DNA from: Pseudomonas viridiflava
Lineage (GTDB): Bacteria; Pseudomonadota; Gammaproteobacteria; Pseudomonadales; Pseudomonadaceae
Direction of reading: 5' to 3'
DNA length: 64,000 nucleotides
Assembly: GCF_900589395.1 (NCBI RefSeq)
Contig: NZ_UUIS01000001.1
Coordinates: 204,459-268,458 of the forward strand
How positions within the stretch are numbered: the first letter of the stretch is position 1; the number at the start of each line of letters is the position of its first letter. A program made the translations under genes and the position numbers. Under the pieces are notes generated by a model, which made no database searches, was not told the DNA's origin, and was given only the letters and a program-made list of their open reading frames with translations. Below are positions 1 through 10,168 of this stretch, in pieces.

Positions 1-163
1 GAATCAGACAGCCCAATCATCGCAGATCTGCGACCTTGATGGCTGCTCCTGAACCGCAGCCGTAGAATCAGGCATGAATCACGGAGAAATGGCCATGGCC
101 GCGAGCAGCCCTGAGGATGACAATGGCCCGCCTCAACACGTTGTCACTTTTGCGAGGCTCCTC

Positions 164-1216
164 ATGTACACCGCCATCGGTTATGCCGCCCAATCCCCTA
201 CCGCGCCCCTGGCACCCATGACTTTCGAACGCCGCAGCCTGCGCGCCGATGATGTCGCCATCGAGATCCTCTATTGCGGCGTTTGCCACTCGGATATCCA
301 CCAGGCGCGCAACGAATGGGGCATTGCCGTCTATCCCCTGATGCCCGGCCACGAGATCGTCGGCAAGGTCACCGCCACTGGCTCCCACGCCAGCCGCTAC
401 CAGGTCGGCGACCTGGTGGGCGTCGGTTGCATGGTCGACTCGTGCCGCACCTGCAAGGCGTGCCAGGCGGACCTTGAGCAGTATTGCCTCGAAGGCCCGA
501 CCATGACCTACGCCACGCCCGACCGCGTGGACGGCAGCAACACCATGGGCGGCTATTCCAGCAGCATCGTGGTCAGCGAGCACTTCGTCGTGCGCATTCC
601 GGAAAACCTCGACCCGGCAGCGGCCGCGCCGATCCTGTGCGCAGGCATCACCACTTATTCGCCGCTCAAGCATCACGGCGTCAGGGCCGGCCACAAGGTG
701 GGCGTGCTGGGCATGGGCGGCCTGGGTCACATGGGGATCAAGCTGGCCAAGGCGATGGGCGCCGAAGTGACCCTGTTTACCCGCTCGGCCGCCAAGGCCG
801 CCGAAGCACGTCGCCAGGGTGCCGATCATGTGATCGTGTCCACCGACGCCGAGCAGATGCAGGCCGCCGCCGGGCGCTTCGATTTCCTGCTCGACACCAT
901 TCCGGTGCAGCACGACCTCAACCCTTACCTGGAAACCCTGGCGTTCGACGGCGTGCACATCCTGGTGGGCCTGATCGAGCCGATCGACCCGCCGGTGCAT
1001 GCGGCCAACCTGGTCTTGCAGCGCCGCGTGCTGGCCGGCTCCTTGATCGGCGGCATCGCCGAGACCCAGGAAGTACTGGATTTCTGTGCAGAACATGGCA
1101 TCAGCTGCGACATCGAGATGCTCGACATCCGCAACATCAACCAGGCCTACGAGCGCATGCTGGCCGGTGACGTGAAATACCGCTTCGTCATCGACATGAA
1201 CACCCTCAAGGCCTGA
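164..1216 (+). CDS. Zinc-dependent alcohol dehydrogenase (cinnamyl-alcohol/YahK-like)
   Basis: A 350-residue medium-chain dehydrogenase/reductase. Catalytic-zinc residues are visible as Cys41 in GVCHSD and His63-Glu64 in GHEIVG; structural-zinc cysteines are C94, C97, C100 and C108. The nucleotide-binding GMGGLG motif lies near residues 183-188, and the following strand ends in Thr-Arg-Ser, which in this family favours NADP(H). Such enzymes interconvert aldehydes and primary alcohols; the substrate is unknown here. The frame is open upstream to 74, but the ATG at 164 is chosen because it follows a GAGG-like site and gives the normal family length. It ends base-to-base against the convergent IclR gene. 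Confidence 0.88.
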   Translation: MYTAIGYAAQSPTAPLAPMTFERRSLRADDVAIEILYCGVCHSDIHQARNEWGIAVYPLMPGHEIVGKVTATGSHASRYQVGDLVGVGCMVDSCRTCKACQADLEQYCLEGPTMTYATPDRVDGSNTMGGYSSSIVVSEHFVVRIPENLDPAAAAPILCAGITTYSPLKHHGVRAGHKVGVLGMGGLGHMGIKLAKAMGAEVTLFTRSAAKAAEARRQGADHVIVSTDAEQMQAAAGRFDFLLDTIPVQHDLNPYLETLAFDGVHILVGLIEPIDPPVHAANLVLQRRVLAGSLIGGIAETQEVLDFCAEHGISCDIEMLDIRNINQAYERMLAGDVKYRFVIDMNTLKA

Positions 1217-2026
1217 TCAGACCGCCCCCAGCTCGGCCGACAGTTGTGCTGCGATCTGCTTGATCAGCGGCACCAGCTCGGCCATTTTCTCCAGCGGCAT
1301 GTACGGCACGGTACTGGCCACGCTGATACCGGCCACGATCTGCCTGCCGGCATCGCGCACCGGTGCTGCCACGCAACGGATCGAAGGTTCGTTGTCCTCA
1401 AGGTCGAAGGCATAGCCGCCCTGCACATACTCTTCACGTCGCTGGCGCAGTTGCTCCCAGGTTTGCGGCTCATGAGCCGGCAAGGCCTGTTGCCGACCCG
1501 CCACCGGCTGGCTGATCTCGAACAGGCGCTGCCACTCGTGTTCGACGCTGTCGAGCAACAGAGCCTTGCCGATGCCGGTGCGCACCAGCGGCATCCGGTG
1601 GCCGACCCGCGAGCGCATTTCCGGGCCGTTGCGGCCCGGATTCTTGTGCAGATACAGCACCTCGTCACCATCGCGAATCGCCAGGTGCACCGTGTCGCCT
1701 GTCAACGTCGATAACTGGTCCAGATAGGGCCGGGCCAGAATCGCCAAAGGAACTTCTTCACGCGCCTGAAAGCCCAGCTCGATCAGCTTGGGCCCCAGCA
1801 GGTACCCCACTTGCGGGACCACGCGCAAATAGCGCTCCTGCACCAGGCAACTGGCCAGTCGATGGGTGGTGCTGCGCGTGGTGCCGATCGCCCTGGCAAT
1901 CTCTTTCAGGTCTCGTGCCCCTGCCGCCACCGCCTGCACGACGGCCAGACCGCGCATCAGAGTCTGGGTGCCGGCCAGCGCCGGTTCTTTGCTGTCGGCG
2001 TCGGTCACGGCGGTATCATTTTGCAT
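1217..2026 (-). CDS. IclR-family transcriptional regulator, probable regulator of the galactonate genes
   Basis: A 269-residue protein with an N-terminal winged helix-turn-helix (about residues 20-80, including GTTRSTTHRL) and a C-terminal IclR effector domain (about 100-265). The ATG at 2026 is preferred; an in-frame ATG at 2086 would add 20 low-complexity residues. It lies 69 nt downstream of the galactonate transporter on the same strand, so it may be transcribed with the dgo genes and sense galactonate or a KDGal intermediate. That role is inferred from position only. In enteric bacteria DgoR is a GntR protein, so this is a non-homologous replacement. Confidence 0.85.
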   Translation of the reverse strand: MQNDTAVTDADSKEPALAGTQTLMRGLAVVQAVAAGARDLKEIARAIGTTRSTTHRLASCLVQERYLRVVPQVGYLLGPKLIELGFQAREEVPLAILARPYLDQLSTLTGDTVHLAIRDGDEVLYLHKNPGRNGPEMRSRVGHRMPLVRTGIGKALLLDSVEHEWQRLFEISQPVAGRQQALPAHEPQTWEQLRQRREEYVQGGYAFDLEDNEPSIRCVAAPVRDAGRQIVAGISVASTVPYMPLEKMAELVPLIKQIAAQLSAELGAV

Positions 2027-2095
2027 AGCGAGTCTGGTCCGGTCTGGAGAAAAGCAGGCGGCATTATGGGCGTGCGCCAGCATCACGGCCAGCCA

Positions 2096-3406
2096 TTACA
2101 ACTCGATACGCTCCACCTTGCCCACCAGCAGGATGTACGACAATGCGCCAATCAGGGCCAGGCAAGCCACGTAGGTGATGGCCGGCGCGAACGAATCGCC
2201 GGTGGCCAGGAAACCGATCACGATCGGCGTGGCAATGGCCGCCAGGTTACCGATGAAGTTGAACGTACCACCGGTCAGGCCCAGCAGGCGCGCCGGCGCG
2301 ATGGTCGAGACCAGCGACCAGGTGATCGACGCCAGGCCGTTGCCGAAAAACGCCACGGCCATGCAGGCGATCACCAAGGGCGTCGAGTCGACGAAGTTGG
2401 CACCGATGATGGCCGTGGAAATCAACAGCCCGGTGATGATCGGCAGCTTGCGCGCCAGCCCTACGCTGTAACCACGACGAATCAGCCAGTCGGAAAAGAA
2501 CCCCGAGCACAGTACGCCGACGAAGGCGGCCAGGAATGGCAGGGACGCCAGCAGCCCGGACTTGATGAAGTCCATGCCACGGTATTTGACCAGATAGGTC
2601 GGGAACCAGGTCAGGAAGAACCACAGGGTCGAGTTCAGACAGAACTGCCCCAGATAAATGCCCCACAACTTGCGCTGGCTGAGCACGATCCCCAGGTCAG
2701 CCCATTTGAAGCCGGCTTTCTGTCTGGCAGTGTCGGCCTGGATGTCCACCAGGCCACCGCCTTCGCGGATCAGCTCGATCTCGGCGTTATTGGCACCCTT
2801 GAAGTCTCGCGGCTCGCGGTACACCAGATACCAGATCACCCCCCACAGAATGCCGACCGCACCGGTGGCGACAAACACCATGTGCCAGCCGTAATGGGCC
2901 TGCAACCACGCCAGTACCGGCGTCAGGAACGCCAGGCCGACGAATTGGCCCGAGGTGTAGAAGCCAATCGCCGTGGCGCGCTCACGCTCGGGGAACCACG
3001 AAGTCACCACCCGGCTGTTGATCGGGTAGGCCGGCGCTTCCAGCGCACCGACCGCCATGCGCAGCACGAACAGGGCGATGAAGCTGGCCGCAAAGCCCAG
3101 CATCACGGTCGCCAGCGACCAGGAGATGAGCGCCACAGTGTAGAGAATCCGCGGCGGTACCCGGTCGACCAGCCAGCCACCGGGCAGCTGCATGGCCGCA
3201 TAGGTCCAGCCGAAGGCCGAAAAGATCAGCCCGACCTCGACCGGCGTCAGGCCCAGCTCGCTGGTCAACGCCGGCGCGGCAATCGACAGGTTGCTGCGGT
3301 CCAGGTAGTTGATGACCACGGTGATGAACAGCAGCACCATGATGAAAAAGCGCTTGCGGGTAGGCGCGGCCTGGGACGCCGCCGCGCCGATGGTCCGGGT
3401 TTGCAT
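2096..3406 (-). CDS. dgoT: MFS transporter, probable D-galactonate:H+ symporter
   Basis: A 436-residue inner-membrane permease of the anion:cation symporter group (DgoT/GudP/ExuT relatives). The N-terminal cytoplasmic tail is followed by the first helix with the NYLDRSNLS motif characteristic of sugar-acid porters, then about 12 hydrophobic helices with a central loop near residues 205-240. It sits between galactonate dehydratase (57 nt upstream) and the IclR gene in the same direction, which supports galactonate as substrate. Start ATG at 3406 follows an AGAGG site. Other hexonates or hexuronates remain possible. Confidence 0.88.
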   Translation of the reverse strand: MQTRTIGAAASQAAPTRKRFFIMVLLFITVVINYLDRSNLSIAAPALTSELGLTPVEVGLIFSAFGWTYAAMQLPGGWLVDRVPPRILYTVALISWSLATVMLGFAASFIALFVLRMAVGALEAPAYPINSRVVTSWFPERERATAIGFYTSGQFVGLAFLTPVLAWLQAHYGWHMVFVATGAVGILWGVIWYLVYREPRDFKGANNAEIELIREGGGLVDIQADTARQKAGFKWADLGIVLSQRKLWGIYLGQFCLNSTLWFFLTWFPTYLVKYRGMDFIKSGLLASLPFLAAFVGVLCSGFFSDWLIRRGYSVGLARKLPIITGLLISTAIIGANFVDSTPLVIACMAVAFFGNGLASITWSLVSTIAPARLLGLTGGTFNFIGNLAAIATPIVIGFLATGDSFAPAITYVACLALIGALSYILLVGKVERIEL

Positions 3407-3463
3407 GAGGGTTGCCTCTTATTGGAGTTGTATGAGGACGCAGTTACAGGGGGCGAAAGCGAC

Positions 3464-4612
3464 TCACCACTCGGCAAAGCTGCCGTCGGCGTGGCGCCAG
3501 ATCGGGTTGCGCCAGCGATGACCGATGGCGGCCCGCTCGCGCACGTATTCTTCGTTGATCTCGATGCCCAGCCCCGGACCGTTGGGAATTTTCACCATGC
3601 CGTTGTCGTAGTCGAAGACCTCGGGGTGCTTGACGTAGTCGAGCAGGTCGTTGCTCTCGTTGTAATGAATGCCCAGGCTCTGCTCCTGGATGAACGCGTT
3701 GTAGCAGGCAGCGTCCAGTTGCAGGCAGGCGGCCAGGGCAATCGGCCCCAGCGGGCAATGCAGCGCCAGCGCCACGTCGTAGGCCTCGGCCATGTTGGCG
3801 ATCTTGCGGGTTTCGGTGATGCCACCGGCATGCGAGGCATCCGGCTGGATGATGTCGACATAGCCTTCGCTGAGCACCCGCTTGAAGTCCCAGCGCGAGA
3901 ACAGCCGCTCGCCCAGTGCAATCGGCGTACTGGTCAGCGGCGCCAGCTCCTTGAGCGCTTCGTAGTGCTCGCTGAGCACCGGCTCCTCGATGAACATCAG
4001 CTTGAAGGGGTCAAGTTCCTTCATCAGCACCTTGGCCATGGGCTTGTGTACCCGGCCATGGAAATCCACACCGATGCCGACATTCGGTCCGACGGCATCG
4101 CGCACCGCCGCCACGCTGGCCAGGGCGCGGTCGACCTTGTCGAAGGTGTCGAGAAACTGCAGCTCTTCAGTACCGTTCATCTTCACCGCGGTAAAGCCAC
4201 GCTCCACGGCCTCTTTGGCGGCGCGCGCGGTGTCGGCCGGCCGATCGCCGCCAATCCACGAATACACGCGAATCTTGTCACGCACCTGGCCACCGAGCAG
4301 GTCACTGACCGACACGCCCAGCGCCTTGCCCTTGATGTCCCACAGTGCCTGATCGATGCCGGCCAGGGCGCTCATGTGGATCGAGCCGCCACGGTAGAAG
4401 CCGCCGCGGTACAGCACGGTCCAGATGTCTTCGATGTTGCGCGGGTCTTTGCCGATCAGGTAGTCGGACAGTTCATCGACCGCCGCCGCCACGGTATGGG
4501 CCCGGCCTTCGACCACCGGCTCTCCCCAGCCGGTCACGCCGTCGTCGGTCTCGACCTTGAGGAAGCACCAGCGCGGCGGCACGATGAAAGTGGTCAGTTT
4601 GGTGATTTTCAT
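3464..4612 (-). CDS. dgoD: D-galactonate dehydratase
   Basis: A 382-residue enolase-superfamily enzyme that converts D-galactonate to 2-dehydro-3-deoxy-D-galactonate, the first catabolic step. Length equals that of the E. coli enzyme. Metal ligands and catalytic residues are visible in order: VDFHGR (Asp plus His two residues later), FIEEP (Glu), ALGERLFS (Glu) and ALHCPLGP (catalytic His). The start at 4612 (MKITKLTTF) is chosen over the upstream ATG at 4645, which adds 11 residues with no family counterpart. The dgoA stop lies 33 nt upstream, so the two are co-transcribed. Confidence 0.95.
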   Translation of the reverse strand: MKITKLTTFIVPPRWCFLKVETDDGVTGWGEPVVEGRAHTVAAAVDELSDYLIGKDPRNIEDIWTVLYRGGFYRGGSIHMSALAGIDQALWDIKGKALGVSVSDLLGGQVRDKIRVYSWIGGDRPADTARAAKEAVERGFTAVKMNGTEELQFLDTFDKVDRALASVAAVRDAVGPNVGIGVDFHGRVHKPMAKVLMKELDPFKLMFIEEPVLSEHYEALKELAPLTSTPIALGERLFSRWDFKRVLSEGYVDIIQPDASHAGGITETRKIANMAEAYDVALALHCPLGPIALAACLQLDAACYNAFIQEQSLGIHYNESNDLLDYVKHPEVFDYDNGMVKIPNGPGLGIEINEEYVRERAAIGHRWRNPIWRHADGSFAEW

Positions 4613-4645
4613 AAGCAGGGTCTCTCTTGTTGGAGGGGGCGCCAA

Positions 4646-5281
4646 TCAGTGGGCGCGGTTGGCCGTGCACTGTTTCCAGGCCGTGACGTAGGCCTTGGCA
4701 CGGGCAGCAACGTCGGCGGCGCTCATGCCCGGCTTGAACAGTCCGGAGCCCAGGCCAAAGCCCTGGGCGCCGGCTTCAAGCCACGGCTGCATGTTGTCCG
4801 GTGAAATGCCGCCCACCGGCAGCAACACGGTGCCGGTGGGCAGGACCGCCAGCCAGGCCTTGATCACGGCCGGGGCCATTTGCTCGGCCGGAAACAGCTT
4901 GAGCACGTCGGCCCCCTCGCCCAGTGCGGCAAAGGCTTCAGTGGGCGTGGCCACACCCGGCGACAAAAACAGCCCTTCGGCCTTGGCGGTGCGCAGCACT
5001 TCACGGTCACTGTGCGGCATGACGATCAACTGGCCGCCCGCCTCCTTGACCCGGCGCACCTGTTCGGGCTGCAGCACGGTGCCGGCGCCGACCACGCAAT
5101 CGGCCGGCAGGTGCAGGCGCAGCAGGCCGATGCTGTCGTAGGGTGACGGCGAGTTGAGTGGCACTTCGATGACCCGCAGGCCGGCCTCGTACAGTACATC
5201 GCCGATGGCCGGCGCCTCCTCGGGGCGCAGGCCGCGCAGGATGGCAACCAGACCGTTGCTTTTGAGTGCTTGCTGAAACAT
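4646..5281 (-). CDS. dgoA: 2-dehydro-3-deoxy-6-phosphogalactonate aldolase
   Basis: A 211-residue class I (KDPG/KDPGal-type) aldolase that cleaves 2-dehydro-3-deoxy-6-phosphogalactonate to pyruvate and glyceraldehyde 3-phosphate. Family segments are visible: LRGLRPEEA near the start, the GAGTVL strand, a Schiff-base lysine in VLKLFPAEQ, and the C-terminal phosphate-binding LPVGGISPDN and GLGSGLF loops. The start codon comes one base after the stop codon of the kinase gene, indicating coupled translation and linking the kinase and aldolase steps. Confidence 0.95.
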   Translation of the reverse strand: MFQQALKSNGLVAILRGLRPEEAPAIGDVLYEAGLRVIEVPLNSPSPYDSIGLLRLHLPADCVVGAGTVLQPEQVRRVKEAGGQLIVMPHSDREVLRTAKAEGLFLSPGVATPTEAFAALGEGADVLKLFPAEQMAPAVIKAWLAVLPTGTVLLPVGGISPDNMQPWLEAGAQGFGLGSGLFKPGMSAADVAARAKAYVTAWKQCTANRAH

Positions 5282-5282
5282 G

Positions 5283-6290
5283 TCAGACCTCGTTGATCAG
5301 AGATACGGGAGTGGGCGCCAACAGCCCGGCCTGCTGCGCCACCTGCCAGAGGCCGCGCTCGGTGGCCTGCCCGGCCAGTGTCACCGTCGGGAAACCACAC
5401 AGGGCCAGGGCGCGCTGGTAGCGCTGGCACAGCGCATCGCTGCCGATCAGTACCACGGCGGGCAGCACGGCTGCTTGGCGCTGCAAGAGGTGGCTCAGGG
5501 CAGCCAGCTCATGGCCGATCAGCAATCCGGAGAGATAATCAGGCTGGGCACTGCCCGACAGTTGCCCGGTCAGGCCCAGCGTGCGGCAGCTGAAAATGGT
5601 CGACAGCGGACCGGCAGCCCCTTCGCTGGACCGGGCCACGGCCACGCCGCGCTCGAAAGCCTCGACATCCAGCGAACCGGCCGATTGCATGGTGCGGCCC
5701 AGCAAGGTGTGCGCACACAGCGCTGCATAGACCTCGCCGGTCATGAAGGTATCGAAGTGAACGATGCGTCCCTGGACCACCTGCACCCACTTGCTATGGC
5801 TGCCAGGCAGGCCGATCAGCAGGGGCTGGGTGTCATGGGGGCGTTCAACCTGTCCGGCCAGCACCCCGAGCACCTGGGTTTCTTCGCCGCGCATGACGTT
5901 GGGCAGTGCCGAGCGCTGGATCACGCCAGGGATGATATGGACATCGATGCCGCGCAGGCTGCGCACCTTGACCAGTGCAGCGCTGAGGCCATCGACGCTG
6001 GCCGGTGTGTCCTGATACGGCGCCTCCTGCCAGCCCTGGGCGCTGCCGACCATGCCACAGGCAATGACCGGTACATGCGGCTGGGCCTCGAGCCAGTCGC
6101 CACACGCCTGCTCGAACGCCAGCTCAAAGCCGTCGCTGCAGAGCTGCCCGGCCACAGGGGCTGGCAGGGTCGGTAATTGCATGATGCCCGCGCTCAGGGA
6201 GCGTTGTTCCAGGACCCGGCCATGTTCACCGAGTCGATAGGCCCGAAGGGAGGTGGTTCCCCAGTCGAGTGCGATCAGTTGCGCCTGCAT
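5283..6290 (-). CDS. dgoK: 2-dehydro-3-deoxygalactonokinase
   Basis: A 335-residue sugar-acid kinase of the DgoK family (ASKHA fold), which phosphorylates 2-dehydro-3-deoxygalactonate at C6 using ATP. The N-terminal phosphate-1 motif LIALDWGTTSLRAY is clear, followed by VIACGMVGS and LIGLPGSHSKWV segments typical of the family. It is the promoter-proximal gene of the operon. A good sigma-70 promoter lies about 40 nt upstream of the ATG. Confidence 0.93.
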   Translation of the reverse strand: MQAQLIALDWGTTSLRAYRLGEHGRVLEQRSLSAGIMQLPTLPAPVAGQLCSDGFELAFEQACGDWLEAQPHVPVIACGMVGSAQGWQEAPYQDTPASVDGLSAALVKVRSLRGIDVHIIPGVIQRSALPNVMRGEETQVLGVLAGQVERPHDTQPLLIGLPGSHSKWVQVVQGRIVHFDTFMTGEVYAALCAHTLLGRTMQSAGSLDVEAFERGVAVARSSEGAAGPLSTIFSCRTLGLTGQLSGSAQPDYLSGLLIGHELAALSHLLQRQAAVLPAVVLIGSDALCQRYQRALALCGFPTVTLAGQATERGLWQVAQQAGLLAPTPVSLINEV

Positions 6291-6328
6291 TGCTTCACCT
6301 TTTGTTTTTCTAAGTGACTGCGAGGCGG

Positions 6329-6358
6329 ACTATAAACCTGACCCGGGCAAAATCTCAA
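6329..6358 (-). promoter_or_regulatory. Sigma-70 promoter of the dgo operon
   Basis: Read on the minus strand there is TTGAGA at 6358-6353, an 18-nt spacer and TATAGT at 6334-6329, about 40 nt from the dgoK start. The hexamers match the sigma-70 consensus well. An AT-rich stretch and an inverted repeat lie immediately upstream. Confidence 0.6.
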
Positions 6359-6371
6359 TATATAAATGTCA

Positions 6372-6388
6372 ATCCCATATATAGGGAT
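6372..6388. promoter_or_regulatory. Inverted repeat upstream of the dgo promoter, candidate operator
   Basis: ATCCC and GGGAT arms flank a 7-nt AT-only centre, 14 nt upstream of the -35 hexamer. IclR regulators often bind short palindromes at or upstream of promoters, so this is a plausible site for the regulator encoded at the end of the operon. Not proven by sequence alone. Confidence 0.3.
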
Positions 6389-6620
6389 CTAACTGCACAT
6401 CAGAACACCAGACACCGAGCAATTGCCAGCCAGCGCTGCCCCGGCCATACTCCTTGCCCATCCAGCCCCAGCCTGCCCGTCGGTCAAACCGAGGGTGGTA
6501 ACGTGCCTGAAATCGCTCCCCTTCGCTCCACCCTCCCTTTCGTTGACCTGCATGCGGTTTCCACCTGGCTGGCAGTCCGTTTTCGACCGCTCATTTCCCT
6601 CAAGTTCAAGGACATGTGCC

Positions 6621-7775
6621 ATGAAACGTTTTCTGGTGCTCGACAGCTTTCGCGGGCTGTGTGCGTTGGCCGTGGTGATTTACCACTCACACATTCTGCA
6701 AGGTTTCAGCGAGTGGCTTTTTTTCAGGAATGCCCACGTGCTGGTGGCGTTCTTCTTCGTGCTCAGCGGTTTTGTGATCAGCCATGCCTATGCCGGCAGG
6801 CTCGGGTCGCGCCAGCAACTGGGGCGGTTCGTGACCTCGCGAACCTGGCGGATCTACCCGTTGCACCTGGCCATGCTGCTGGCCGCCATCGGCCTTGAGT
6901 GTGCCAAGGTGCTGGCCGAACACCTGGGAGTGCCGTTCGGCAGTGGCAGCTTCAGTGGCCCACGGGCGCCAGAGCAGATCCTGCCCAACCTGCTGCTGAT
7001 CCAGTCATGGTGGCCAGGCTTCGATGCGCTGTCGTTCAACTACCCGGCCTGGAGCATCAGCGTCGAGTTCTACCTGTACCTGCTGTTCGGGCTGCTTGGC
7101 GTGGTTTTGGGAGGCAGGTCAGGGTATGTCTTCGCCGCGTTGGCCGTGGGCGCCTTTGTGGCCTTGTACCTGAAGGCCGATTGGCCCACGGAACTGGCGC
7201 TGCGCGGCATCGGCTGTTTCTTTGCCGGTTGCATGACTTACGCACTGTATTGCAAGCGGCCGAACAGGCGCCTGGGCGTCTGGCCAGCCAGTGTCCTGGA
7301 GCTGGCAGCACTGGCCTTGACCGGACTGGCGATCATCCGCTTCGGCACGGGGCAGCCGTGGGTGATGGCTGTGCCGTTCTGCCTGGTCGTGGGCCTGTTT
7401 GCGCTCGAGGCCGGCGTGGTGTCCAGAGCCTTGCGCGCCGCGCCGTTCATCTGGCTGGGCACGCTCTCTTATTCGGTCTACCTGACCCATGCACTGGTGC
7501 TCATGCTGCTGTCGATCAGCGCCAGCCTGGCGGAGAAGTTCACCGGCCGGGCGCTGACCGTGCAGCACGAAGGCAGCGATGGCCTGCACCGCTATTTCAG
7601 TTCAGGCAGCGCCATGGGCGACAACGCCTTTCTGTTGCTGCAGCTGGCGCTGGTGCTGGGAGTGTCAATGCTGACCTGGCGCTTCATCGAGCAACCCGGC
7701 ATTGCCCTGGGCAAGCGCCTGAGTACATCCCGCGCCGTTTCAGCCGGTGGCAACCCGGGCAAGCCGGCCACCTGA
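6621..7775 (+). CDS. Acyltransferase-3 family membrane protein (OafA/YrhL-like)
   Basis: A 384-residue polytopic inner-membrane O-acyltransferase. It begins MKRFLVLDSFRGLCA, with the conserved D-x-x-RG element of the family, followed by the histidine in VVIYHSHI and about 10 transmembrane helices; WSISVEFYLYLL is the family's conserved central segment. Such enzymes transfer acetyl or similar groups to surface polysaccharides, lipids or peptides. The ATG at 6621 follows AAGGAC at a good distance; the open frame to 6423 is ignored. It stands alone, converging on asd, with no glycan genes nearby, so its substrate is unknown. Confidence 0.85.
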   Translation: MKRFLVLDSFRGLCALAVVIYHSHILQGFSEWLFFRNAHVLVAFFFVLSGFVISHAYAGRLGSRQQLGRFVTSRTWRIYPLHLAMLLAAIGLECAKVLAEHLGVPFGSGSFSGPRAPEQILPNLLLIQSWWPGFDALSFNYPAWSISVEFYLYLLFGLLGVVLGGRSGYVFAALAVGAFVALYLKADWPTELALRGIGCFFAGCMTYALYCKRPNRRLGVWPASVLELAALALTGLAIIRFGTGQPWVMAVPFCLVVGLFALEAGVVSRALRAAPFIWLGTLSYSVYLTHALVLMLLSISASLAEKFTGRALTVQHEGSDGLHRYFSSGSAMGDNAFLLLQLALVLGVSMLTWRFIEQPGIALGKRLSTSRAVSAGGNPGKPAT

Positions 7776-7786
7776 ACGCCGGACAC

Positions 7787-7813
7787 AAAAAAACCGCCGA
7801 TGAAGGCGGTTTT
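7787..7813 (-). terminator. Rho-independent terminator of asd (possibly bidirectional)
   Basis: A stem of AAACCGCC / GGCGGTTT with a six-base loop is followed, on the minus strand, by a run of seven T. It sits 28 nt past the asd stop and 11 nt past the acyltransferase stop, so it can end both converging transcripts. Confidence 0.8.
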
Positions 7814-7841
7814 CCTGTTCAAGCGTACAGCCGGTGGACAC

Positions 7842-8954
7842 TCAGCGCTCCAGCAGGATCCGCAGCATGCGGCGCAGCGGCTCGGCCGCACCCCACAGCA
7901 ACTGGTCGCCTACAGTAAAGGCCCCCAGGTATTGCGAACCCATGTTCAGCTTGCGCAGGCGGCCGACCGGTACGCTCATGGTGCCGGTCACAGCTGTCGG
8001 GCTCAATTCCTTGATGCTGGCTTCGCGGTGGTTCGGCACCAGCTTGACCCAGGGATTGTGCTGACTGATCAAGCTTTCGATGTCCGCAATCGGCACATCC
8101 TTGTTCAGCTTGATGGTCAGTGCCTGGCTGTGGCAGCGCATGGCACCGATGCGCACGCAGATGCCGTCGACCGGGATCGGGCTCTTGAAGCGGCCCAGGA
8201 TCTTGTTGGTCTCGGCCTGGGCCTTCCACTCTTCACGGCTCTGGCCGTTCGGCAGCTCCTTGTCGATCCAGGGAATCAGGCTGCCGGCCAGCGGCGCGCC
8301 GAAGTTCTCGGTCGGGAACGCATCGCCGCGCATGGCGTCGGCCACCTTGCGGTCGATGTCGAGGATGGCGCTGGCCGGGTTGGCCAGGTCATCGGCCACC
8401 GAGGCATTGACCGCGCCCATCTGGCGGATCAGCTCACGCATGTTCTGCGCGCCGGCACCCGAGGCCGCCTGGTAGGTCATGGCCGTCATCCACTCGACCA
8501 GACCGGCTTCGAACAGCCCGCCCAGGCCCATCAGCATCAGGCTGACGGTGCAGTTGCCACCGATGTAGTTCTTGGTGCCGGCGTCCAGCTGCTGGTCGAT
8601 GACCTTGCGGTTGACCGGGTCCAGCACGATCACGGCATCGTCCTGCATGCGCAGGCTGGAAGCGGCGTCGATCCAGTAACCCTGCCAGCCGGCCTCACGC
8701 AGCTTGGGGAACACCTCGTTGGTGTAGTCGCCGCCCTGGCAGGTCAGAATCACGTCGAGGGTTTTCAGCTCTTCGATGCTGTACGCATCTTTCAGAGGCG
8801 CCACGTCCTTGCCTACCGATGGCGCGGTGCCACCGACATTGGAGGTGGTGAAAAACACCGGCTCAATGAGGTCGAAGTCCTGTTCTTCACGCATCCGCTG
8901 CATGAGCACGGAACCGACCATGCCACGCCAACCGATCAGACCTACACGTTTCAT
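7842..8954 (-). CDS. asd: Aspartate-semialdehyde dehydrogenase
   Basis: A 370-residue NADP-dependent enzyme that reduces aspartyl-4-phosphate to aspartate semialdehyde, supplying lysine, diaminopimelate, threonine and methionine synthesis. The N-terminal nucleotide-binding [11 protein letters not shown] motif and the catalytic cysteine in [10 protein letters not shown] (about residue 135) are clear. Length is normal for the gammaproteobacterial form. It lies 66 nt downstream of leuB on the same strand, as is usual in Pseudomonas. The second asd-like gene, fimV and truA, which commonly follow in this genus, are absent; an acyltransferase gene follows instead. Confidence 0.96.
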   Translation of the reverse strand: MKRVGLIGWRGMVGSVLMQRMREEQDFDLIEPVFFTTSNVGGTAPSVGKDVAPLKDAYSIEELKTLDVILTCQGGDYTNEVFPKLREAGWQGYWIDAASSLRMQDDAVIVLDPVNRKVIDQQLDAGTKNYIGGNCTVSLMLMGLGGLFEAGLVEWMTAMTYQAASGAGAQNMRELIRQMGAVNASVADDLANPASAILDIDRKVADAMRGDAFPTENFGAPLAGSLIPWIDKELPNGQSREEWKAQAETNKILGRFKSPIPVDGICVRIGAMRCHSQALTIKLNKDVPIADIESLISQHNPWVKLVPNHREASIKELSPTAVTGTMSVPVGRLRKLNMGSQYLGAFTVGDQLLWGAAEPLRRMLRILLER

Positions 8955-8979
8955 CGCAACACCTTAACTAAAAGTGGGA

Positions 8980-9010
8980 CCGCCGCCGCGCCTCTGGCGA
9001 GTGGCGGCGG
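8980..9010 (-). terminator. GC-rich hairpin between leuB and asd
   Basis: CCGCCGCC (8980-8987) pairs with GGCGGCGG (9003-9010). There is no strong T run on the minus strand, so it may attenuate or stabilise the leuB-asd transcript rather than terminate it. Confidence 0.35.
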
Positions 9011-9020
9011 GCCAGAGAGA

Positions 9021-10103
<1,083 letters not shown>

Positions 10104-10168
10104 AACATCCTCGGGGTTGGGGTCGCCACGCCGGCGTGCGTTCAGCAGCGCCGGTCACGGTCAAAAAC

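Noticed and set aside
1811..4804. A 997-codon open frame on the plus strand across the dgo genes
   Set aside because: It is antisense to recognisable dgoT and dgoD, has biased composition (Gln/Arg/His-rich) and no domain; a typical GC-rich shadow frame.
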